From Aadella sp043822885 (GTDB lineage: Bacteria > Omnitrophota > Gorgyraeia > Tantalellales > Tantalellaceae): 27,894 bases of DNA. Shown here one piece after another: positions 22,230 through 27,894 of the stretch (position 1 is its first letter; each line of letters starts with the position of its first letter). The notes under the pieces were generated by a model that saw only the letters and a program-made list of their open reading frames with translations, had not been told where the DNA came from and did no database searches. The position numbers and the translations under genes are program-made. The stretch covers positions 1 through 27,894 of the forward strand of contig JBDRBI010000038.1 in assembly GCA_043822885.1 (NCBI GenBank), read 5' to 3'.

Positions 22230-24326
22230 ATGTCAGAAAAACCAGGTATTAGAACAGTTTCCGATTATTACGGAGAAAACGTTTTTAATCTAAAGACGAT
22301 GCGTAATTATCTGTCGGATAAAGCCTACAAGAACCTTTTGGCGGCGGCCAGGGAAGGGGGATCTATAGACCCGAGTATAGCCGACGAAGTGGCCGATGCC
22401 ATGAAAACATGGGCCTTAGCCAAAGGAGCTACGCATTTTACCCATTGGTTCCAGCCTTTGACGGGATCGACGGCCGAAAAACATGATTCTTTTATAGAAC
22501 CCGATTCTTACGGCGGAGTGGTGCTGAAATTTTCCGGTAATGAATTGATAAAAGGCGAGCCTGACGCGTCAAGTTTTCCGTCGGGCGGATTAAGGGCGAC
22601 TTTTGAAGCGCGCGGATATACCGCATGGGACCCTACTTCTCCGGCCTTTATTAAGGAAGGAGAAATAGGAGCGACTCTATGTATCCCGACGGCGTTCTAT
22701 TCTTATCACGGTGAAGCGCTTGATAAAAAGACCCCGCTATTAAGATCCGTAGCGGCTTTATCCAAACAGGTCTGCCGTTTGGCGCAGCTGTTCGGGATAG
22801 ATACTAAAAACAAAAGGGCGTATGCTACATTAGGACCGGAACAGGAATATTTTCTGGTGGATCGAAGTTACTATGAAGCGCGGCTCGATCTTATTCAGAC
22901 CGGCAGGACGCTTTTCGGTAAAGCTCCGGCTAAACATCAGCAGATGGAGGACCACTATTTCGGGGCGATAAAGACCAGGGTAATGTCTTTTATGGATGAA
23001 CTGGACCGTGAACTCTGGAAACTAGGGATACCTTCAAAAACCAGACATAATGAAGTTTGCCCCGCTCAATACGAAATGGCTCCTGTTTTTGAGGAACAGA
23101 ATCTGGCTGTAGACCACAATATGATGGCGATGGAAGTGCTTAAAAAGGTCGCCGAAAGATATGATCTTGTGTGTCTTCTTCACGAGAAACCTTTCGCGGG
23201 GGTTAACGGGTCGGGTAAGCATAATAACTGGTCGGTGGTCGGGCCTGATGATAAGAACTGGCTTTCTCCGGGAGAAGATCCGCATGAAAACGCCAAATTT
23301 CTTACGATGATATGCGCTCTTATGAAAGCGGTAGATACTTACGCTGTAGCGCTTAGGGCATCGGTAGCAAGCGCGGGGAATGATCACAGATTGGGCGCGA
23401 ACGAAGCCCCGCCGGCGATCCTTTCGATATTTTTGGGAGATCAATTGTTCGATGTTATCGAGCAGATAGAACAAGGCGGCGCCAAAAGTTCCAAGAGAAC
23501 AGAACCGTTGGAGCTTGGGGTGACTTCTTTACCGCCTCTTCCGAGGGACGTTACCGACAGGAACAGGACTTCGCCTTTCGCTTTTACGGGGAACAAATTT
23601 GAGTTTAGGGCCGTGGGATCTAACCAGAGCTGTGCCAGCGCGAACATAATCCTTAACACGATAGTGGCGGAAGCCCTGGATCAAATATGCGCGGAGCTGG
23701 AAGACGGCGTAAAAAGCGGTAAGGATTTTAATGAGACGCTGCAGAAGATATTAAGCGATATCGTAAAGAAACACAAACGTATACTTTTTAACGGCGATAA
23801 TTATACTGAAGCTTGGCATAAAGAGGCCGAAAAAAGGGGATTACTGAATCTGAAAAATACACCGGCCGCTTTAAAAGCGATCAGGGAAAATAAAGAGGTC
23901 ATAGATATCTTTGAAAAGCATAAAGTATTGTCAAAAGTGGAGTTCATGTCCAGGAATGAGATATATGAAGAGCAGTATAAAAGAACGATTGAGATAGAAG
24001 CGGGGGTTGCTTTAACGATGGCGAAAACGTCTATAATACCCATAGCGCTGGAATATCAGGCGTCCCTCGCGGATACCGTCTCCGGTGTACAGGATGCCGC
24101 GGGCTGTAAAATACCTCAAACAGTGGAGCTTTTGAAGGAAGTATCCGGCCAGACGGAAAAAACATTGGAAGGCATAAAGACTTTGGAAAAGGCGGCCAAA
24201 GATGAAAATACCGAAGAAATGATATCCGGGATGTCCGCGCTGCGCACTTCAGTTGACGCTTTGGAAGGACTTCTGCCGGATGAAATATGGCCGCTTCCGT
24301 CATATGCGGAGATGCTGTTTCTGTAA
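22230..24326 (+). CDS. glnN: Type III glutamine synthetase (GSIII)
   Basis: This 698-residue protein is a GSIII, the large class found in Bacteroidetes, some cyanobacteria and other lineages, which makes glutamine from glutamate, ammonium and ATP. Class III signatures include KGATHFTHWFQPLTGSTAEKHDSF (split here as KGATHFTHWFQP, then LTGSTAEKHDSF; 65-88), LGPEQEYFLVD (201-211), RHNEVCPAQYEMAPVFEE (272-289) and GVNGSGKHNNWS (324-335). Length is normal. AGGAGGA precedes the ATG. Expression appears to be gated by a terminator in its leader, and an ANTAR antiterminator gene follows 24 bases later. Confidence 0.96.
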   Translation: MSEKPGIRTVSDYYGENVFNLKTMRNYLSDKAYKNLLAAAREGGSIDPSIADEVADAMKTWALAKGATHFTHWFQPLTGSTAEKHDSFIEPDSYGGVVLKFSGNELIKGEPDASSFPSGGLRATFEARGYTAWDPTSPAFIKEGEIGATLCIPTAFYSYHGEALDKKTPLLRSVAALSKQVCRLAQLFGIDTKNKRAYATLGPEQEYFLVDRSYYEARLDLIQTGRTLFGKAPAKHQQMEDHYFGAIKTRVMSFMDELDRELWKLGIPSKTRHNEVCPAQYEMAPVFEEQNLAVDHNMMAMEVLKKVAERYDLVCLLHEKPFAGVNGSGKHNNWSVVGPDDKNWLSPGEDPHENAKFLTMICALMKAVDTYAVALRASVASAGNDHRLGANEAPPAILSIFLGDQLFDVIEQIEQGGAKSSKRTEPLELGVTSLPPLPRDVTDRNRTSPFAFTGNKFEFRAVGSNQSCASANIILNTIVAEALDQICAELEDGVKSGKDFNETLQKILSDIVKKHKRILFNGDNYTEAWHKEAEKRGLLNLKNTPAALKAIRENKEVIDIFEKHKVLSKVEFMSRNEIYEEQYKRTIEIEAGVALTMAKTSIIPIALEYQASLADTVSGVQDAAGCKIPQTVELLKEVSGQTEKTLEGIKTLEKAAKDENTEEMISGMSALRTSVDALEGLLPDEIWPLPSYAEMLFL

Positions 24327-24350
24327 CAAGAAAAAGAATAGGATAATAGG

Positions 24351-25058
24351 ATGCCGAAAAAAACATCAGTAAAAGAATATTTAGGGACTTTGACCAAGAT
24401 CAGTAAAGCCATAACAAGCGATCTTTATCTTGAGGATATCCTGAAACTTATAGTTTCTCTTACGGCGAGCGTTATGGGGGCTAAGATATGCTCTTTGTGG
24501 CTTCTGGATGAGGAAAAAAAAGAACTTAAGATAAGAGCAACCCAAGCGTTCAGCCAGGAATATCTGAAAGAAAGGGTGTTAAGATTAGGGGAAGGCGTAG
24601 TAGGTTCGGTCGCGAAAGATAAAAACCCGATGATAATAGAAGATGTGTCTAAGGATGAAAGGTACAAAGAAAAGAAACTCGCGGAAAAAGAGCATTTGAT
24701 CTCGATGCTCAGTGTGCCCATGTTGGTAAAAGATAGGGTCATAGGCGTTATCAACGTCTATACGGTAGAACTCAGGGAGTTCAGTAAGAGCGATATAGAT
24801 CTTTTGAGCGCGGTCGCTAATCAAGCCGCGGTAGCCATAGAGAACACCGAGCTTATAGTAAGAACAAAGGTCATCGAAGAGGAATTGGAGACACGAAAGA
24901 AAGTAGAAAGAGCGAAAGGCATACTCATGGAAAGCCGGGACATAACGGAAGACGAAGCCTACGGTCTTTTGAGAAAATCCAGTATGAATAAGCGTGTTTC
25001 TATGAAAGAGATCGCGAACGCGATAATACTTTCTTATGAAATAGGCGGGAAAAATTAA
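24351..25058 (+). CDS. GAF-ANTAR transcription antiterminator
   Basis: This 235-residue protein has a GAF sensor domain (about 24-168) and a C-terminal ANTAR RNA-binding domain (about 172-231) with the typical RKKVERAKGILMESRDITED, EAYGLLRKSSMNKRVSMKEI and IANAIILSY. ANTAR proteins bind paired hairpins in nascent leaders and prevent intrinsic termination. The GAF domain replaces the receiver domain of GnfR/EutV-type regulators and may bind a small molecule; the ligand is unknown. Position between a terminator-bearing glnN leader and a second such leader makes it the likely regulator of both glnN and amt. Confidence 0.92.
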   Translation: MPKKTSVKEYLGTLTKISKAITSDLYLEDILKLIVSLTASVMGAKICSLWLLDEEKKELKIRATQAFSQEYLKERVLRLGEGVVGSVAKDKNPMIIEDVSKDERYKEKKLAEKEHLISMLSVPMLVKDRVIGVINVYTVELREFSKSDIDLLSAVANQAAVAIENTELIVRTKVIEEELETRKKVERAKGILMESRDITEDEAYGLLRKSSMNKRVSMKEIANAIILSYEIGGKN

Positions 25059-25088
25059 GAACCTCTAAGATAGCGGTCCTTAAAATAA

Positions 25089-25124
25089 GTTCAATAGAGA
25101 ACGGAAGAGGCATAGAAGCCCTTT
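25089..25124 (+). promoter_or_regulatory. Candidate second ANTAR-responsive dual-hairpin leader
   Basis: P1 is GTTC-AATAGA-GAAC (25089-25102). P2 is AAGAGGC-ATAGAA-GCCCTTT (25105-25124), with one A-C mismatch and one G-T wobble, and a loop with A1 and G4. P2 shares GCCCTTT with the 5' arm of the terminator that follows, so only one can form. P1 has A1 but not G4. No promoter is evident between the ANTAR gene stop and P1, so it would act on read-through transcripts. Confidence 0.5.
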
Positions 25125-25158
25125 TTAAGCTATGAAAGCTTGAAAAGGGCTTTTTTTT
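25116..25158 (+). terminator. Strong intrinsic terminator after the ANTAR gene
   Basis: AAGCCCTTTT (25116-25125) plus AAGCT (25127-25131) pair with AGCTT (25137-25141) plus AAAAGGGCTT (25143-25152) around an ATGAA loop, followed by a run of eight T (25151-25158). It ends the glnN-ANTAR transcript unless antiterminated. Confidence 0.88.
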
Positions 25159-25167
25159 GTAGTAGTT

Positions 25168-25258
25168 AGCTTACGTAAGAAACGCAAAGTGCATAGGGCA
25201 CAGAGCATGGTATATTGACCGCTGCGCTCCTTTGTCATACTGATTTACGAGAGACTGA
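25168..25258. repeat. Dispersed repeat, family B copy 2
   Basis: Nearly identical to the reverse complement of about 3354-3443 upstream of rex, including TAAGAAACGCAAAG and AGAGCATGGTATATTGACCG. Similarity fades after the GAGAGACTGA motif. Confidence 0.8.
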
Positions 25259-25295
25259 ACGGGGTGTGCTTGTGTTATGTGTAATGTGTTATGAG

Positions 25296-25718
25296 AAAGG
25301 TACAAGTGGATATTGGAGCGCATCGCAATTTTAGCTTTTTTTATAACTTTTTAGGGGAATATTGTTAAATGCTGTTCGGGCCCGAGGAGATAGAGGTTAG
25401 AAGCGAGAAGTGAGAGAGTTCATAGTTGATAGTTCATGGTTCATAGTGAATGACTGATGCGCTGATCGATACGGGTTATCAGGGTATAGCTAAAACTGTA
25501 TGCCTGAATGAACATTTGCGGTATTTTAGTGTTTTTATAACTTTTTAAGGGAAAGAGTGTAAAATGCTGTCTGAGCCCTGTACCGCTCCCGGGACAGGGC
25601 GAGTTTATTTTACACTCCTTTAAAAGTTAGAAAAACACGTTAAAAAATACCGCTGTGAATGAAGGTGTACAGTTTTAGCAAGTGTATAGCGCAAGCGAAA
25701 AGATCCACTTGTACCTTT
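25296..25718. repeat. Nested large palindrome upstream of the porin gene
   Basis: The outer ends AAAGGTACAAGTGGAT (25296-25311) and ATCCACTTGTACCTTT (25703-25718) are exact complements. An inner palindrome spans 25489-25679 with ends GCTAAAACTGTA and TACAGTTTTAGC; its arms share TGCGGTATTTT / AAATACCGC, GAGTGTAAAAT / ATTTTACACTC and CCCTGT / ACAGGG. A second degenerate copy of the left arm lies at about 25325-25390. It ends 15 bases before the porin ATG. I see no coding frame in 25059-25733. Confidence 0.75.
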
Positions 25719-25733
25719 ATGGGGGGAGGAGAA

Positions 25734-26534
25734 ATGATAGATATTACGATAACGAGGAAGATCATCGCGGTAGCGGTGTTTGTGTGTGTATTTTGTTCGG
25801 GAGGCTTATATGTTTTTGCCGCGGAGGATATGTCGGAGATATCTCTGTCGACCGCATTCCTGACGAAATATATTTGGAGAGGGCAAAACCTGGGCAATGA
25901 ACCCGTTATGCAGGTTGACGGATCCGTCTCTAAAGCAGGTTTTACGTTCGATATGTGGGGTAATTACAGTTTAGCCAAAGATAAGACCGCGGATAGCGGT
26001 AGGTATCAGGAATTTACTGAACTTGATTATACCGCTTCTTATGAGTTCAATGTGGGTGACGTCCTGAAAGCGTCGAATATCGAAGGGGTCGGAATATTTG
26101 ATCCTTTATCCTTAACAGCCGGATATACGTTCTATACGTTCCCGAACCTTGACCTTAAAGCGGATGGAAGCTATTCTCACGAAACTATGTTAGGTATTTC
26201 TTATGATGTGCTTTTACAGCCCTATTTTACATGGTATTGGGATGTGGAAGCGGGACACGGATCGTATCTACAGTTCGGAGGCGGACATACTTTTGATCTG
26301 GGTAACGGAATATCATCATCACTTGGCGTAAAGTTCGGGTACAACTATCAGCAGTGGACGTATGATCGCGGATGGAGTGATGCTTTAATGACCGCGGATA
26401 TTTCCATTCCGGTTTTGAAATATTTTACGATCACACCGTTGATAGGATATTCGATTATTCTGGATAGAGATACTTATAACAATGTTCAGAGTAACGAATT
26501 TTACGGCGGAATAACGATAGGTATTAACTATTAA
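25734..26534 (+). CDS. TorF/Gcw_chp-like outer-membrane beta-barrel protein
   Basis: This 266-residue protein has a signal peptide (about 1-29, cut after VFA-A region) and then alternating amphipathic strands to a terminal aromatic-containing strand (GGITIGINY). The opening LSTAFLTKYIWRGQNLG with PVMQVDGSVSKAGFTFDMWGN resembles the putative porin family TorF (Gcw_chp). It lies 12 bases before amt, which suggests a role in passage of ammonium or small solutes across the outer membrane; this is inference. ATG 25734 with GGAGGAG at ideal spacing is preferred over 25659, which lies in the palindrome. Confidence 0.8.
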   Translation: MIDITITRKIIAVAVFVCVFCSGGLYVFAAEDMSEISLSTAFLTKYIWRGQNLGNEPVMQVDGSVSKAGFTFDMWGNYSLAKDKTADSGRYQEFTELDYTASYEFNVGDVLKASNIEGVGIFDPLSLTAGYTFYTFPNLDLKADGSYSHETMLGISYDVLLQPYFTWYWDVEAGHGSYLQFGGGHTFDLGNGISSSLGVKFGYNYQQWTYDRGWSDALMTADISIPVLKYFTITPLIGYSIILDRDTYNNVQSNEFYGGITIGINY

Positions 26535-26546
26535 AAGGAGGGGTAT

Positions 26547-27890
26547 ATGTGGAAAATGTTTAGATCTATAACAAAAGTTCTGATGTTTGGGGGCATCCTC
26601 AGCGTATTCTTTCATGGGAAAGCATCAGCGGCAGAGGAAGTTCTGTACGCCAGTACGGTCGGTATCGATACACTATGGGTGATGATAGCCGCGTTTATGG
26701 TGTTCCTTATGCAGGCCGGGTTCGGGATGCTTGAAGCGGGACTAGTGAGAACAAAGAACGTTTGTAACGTTCTTATGAACAATTTCCTGGATTTTTGTAT
26801 GGCATCTCTGGGGTTCTTCATCTTCGGATACGCTATCATGTTCGGTTCGGGAAATGGGTTTATGGGATGGACAGGATGGGCTCTTACCGGAACATCCCAC
26901 GGCGGTCATCTGCCGTTGGAAGCCGAGTGGCTCTTTCACGCCGTTTTCTGCGGCGCCGCGGCGACTATTGTTGCCGGAGGTATAGCCGGTAGGATGAAAT
27001 TTAAAGCGTATCTCATTTATTCTTTTCTAATATCCGCGGCTGTGTACCCTTTTGTAGGACATTGGATATGGGGCGGAGGATGGTTAGCAAATATGGGATT
27101 CGGGGACTTTGCAGGATCCGCGGTAGTACATGCCGTAGGCGGAACCGCTGCTTTAGTGGGAACAATGATATTGGGTCCGAGGATTGGTAAGTTCAATAAA
27201 GACGGATCCGCTAACGCTATAGAAGGACATTCTATGGCGCTGGCGTCTTTGGGGGCTTTGATGCTTTGGTTCTCGTGGTTCGGGTTTAATCCGGGGTCGA
27301 CCTTGTCGGTGGGAGACGGCAGCTTAATAGCTAAAGTAGCTGTTAACACCAATCTTTCGGCCGTAAGCGGGGCTCTTGTGGCGATGTTCTACGCGTGGGA
27401 AAAAAGCGGAAAACCCGATCTTACTATGACCATGAACGGGGCTTTAGCGGGACTTGTCGCTATAACGGCGCCATGCGCGTACGTTCTTCCCGTTGAATCT
27501 ATGCTCATAGGAGCGATAGGCGGGATATTTGTTGTTGCCGCGACATTTTTTCTGGATAGAATACACATTGATGATCCGGTAGGCGCCGTTCCTGTACATT
27601 TAGTTAACGGTGTGTGGGGCACTATTGCGGTGGGAATATTCGGACACAAAGCCCTGGGATTAGCTAATAACGGTCTTCTGCATGGCGGAGGATTTACCCA
27701 GCTTGGCATACAGTGTCTAGGAGCGGTTAGTGTTGTAGCGTTCGTCGCGCTTGCAATGACCATTGTCTTTAAGACTATCAATCAAACCATGGGATTAAGG
27801 GTCTCAAGAGACGAAGAGTTAAAAGGGATAGATATCTCCGAACACGGCATGGAAGCCTACGCGGGATTTCAGATATTTACTACACAGTGA
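26547..27890 (+). CDS. amt: Amt ammonium transporter
   Basis: This 447-residue protein has a signal peptide (about 1-28) and eleven transmembrane helices. Family residues visible are MQAGFGMLEAGLVRTKN, the substrate-site aspartate D187 (GDFAGSAVVH), the twin pore histidines H195 and H351 (VPVHLVNGVWGT), and the C-terminal tail GLRVSRDEELKGIDISEHG with which GlnK interacts in other species. FFQ-type periplasmic gate residues read LFHAVF here. AAGGAGG precedes the ATG. It probably shares a transcript with the porin gene, and no glnK is seen before the window ends four bases later. Confidence 0.95.
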   Translation: MWKMFRSITKVLMFGGILSVFFHGKASAAEEVLYASTVGIDTLWVMIAAFMVFLMQAGFGMLEAGLVRTKNVCNVLMNNFLDFCMASLGFFIFGYAIMFGSGNGFMGWTGWALTGTSHGGHLPLEAEWLFHAVFCGAAATIVAGGIAGRMKFKAYLIYSFLISAAVYPFVGHWIWGGGWLANMGFGDFAGSAVVHAVGGTAALVGTMILGPRIGKFNKDGSANAIEGHSMALASLGALMLWFSWFGFNPGSTLSVGDGSLIAKVAVNTNLSAVSGALVAMFYAWEKSGKPDLTMTMNGALAGLVAITAPCAYVLPVESMLIGAIGGIFVVAATFFLDRIHIDDPVGAVPVHLVNGVWGTIAVGIFGHKALGLANNGLLHGGGFTQLGIQCLGAVSVVAFVALAMTIVFKTINQTMGLRVSRDEELKGIDISEHGMEAYAGFQIFTTQ

Positions 27891-27894
27891 TATT

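Overview
The window reads as a chromosomal segment of an uncultured anaerobic bacterium with two membranes. It carries type II secretion/type IV pilus assembly genes, an outer-membrane beta-barrel protein with a signal peptide, a Rex redox repressor, oxygen-sensitive-looking [NiFe] hydrogenase genes and a type III glutamine synthetase. Base composition is moderate and all real genes lie on the + strand. This gene set and the abundant short palindromic intergenic repeats fit Omnitrophota or a related PVC/Elusimicrobiota-like lineage; that placement is inference from gene style only.

Region 1 (1-2772) is the end of a gspK-like gene followed by a GspL/PilM-PilN-like protein, a GspM/PilO-like protein, a PilP/GspC-like protein and a small membrane protein. 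Region 2 (2773-3546) is repeat-rich DNA ending in a sigma70-type promoter with two Rex-operator-like palindromes. Region 3 (3547-16543) is a large operon: rex; two electron-input subunits of the AsrA/AsrB (HydB/HydG) type; a four-cluster ferredoxin; the membrane (NuoH-like), small (NuoB-like), NuoC-like and catalytic large (NuoD-like) subunits of a group 4 [NiFe] hydrogenase; a NuoL-like subunit; an MrpA-C-terminal/MbhDE-like protein; MrpB-G; and a NuoI-like ferredoxin. Together they would make a NAD(P)H-linked, ion-translocating hydrogenase under control of the NADH sensor Rex.

Region 4 (16773-22062) holds the maturation genes: a HycI-type endopeptidase, a HypA lacking its zinc ribbon, a HypF reduced to its Kae1-like domain, HypC, HypD, HypE and a His-rich NicO/UreH-like metal transporter. 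No hypB is present. Region 5 (22063-27894) is a nitrogen module: a promoter and leader with a terminator, type III glutamine synthetase, a GAF-ANTAR RNA-binding antiterminator, a second terminator-containing leader, a large nested palindrome, a TorF-like porin and an Amt ammonium transporter.

The two most notable systems are the Rex-controlled hybrid hydrogenase with its reduced maturation set, and the glnN-ANTAR-amt module, in which a GAF-ANTAR protein is flanked by two candidate ANTAR-responsive attenuators. Small palindromic elements have also colonised many gene junctions, in two cases apparently splitting previously overlapping or abutting genes and duplicating the junction.
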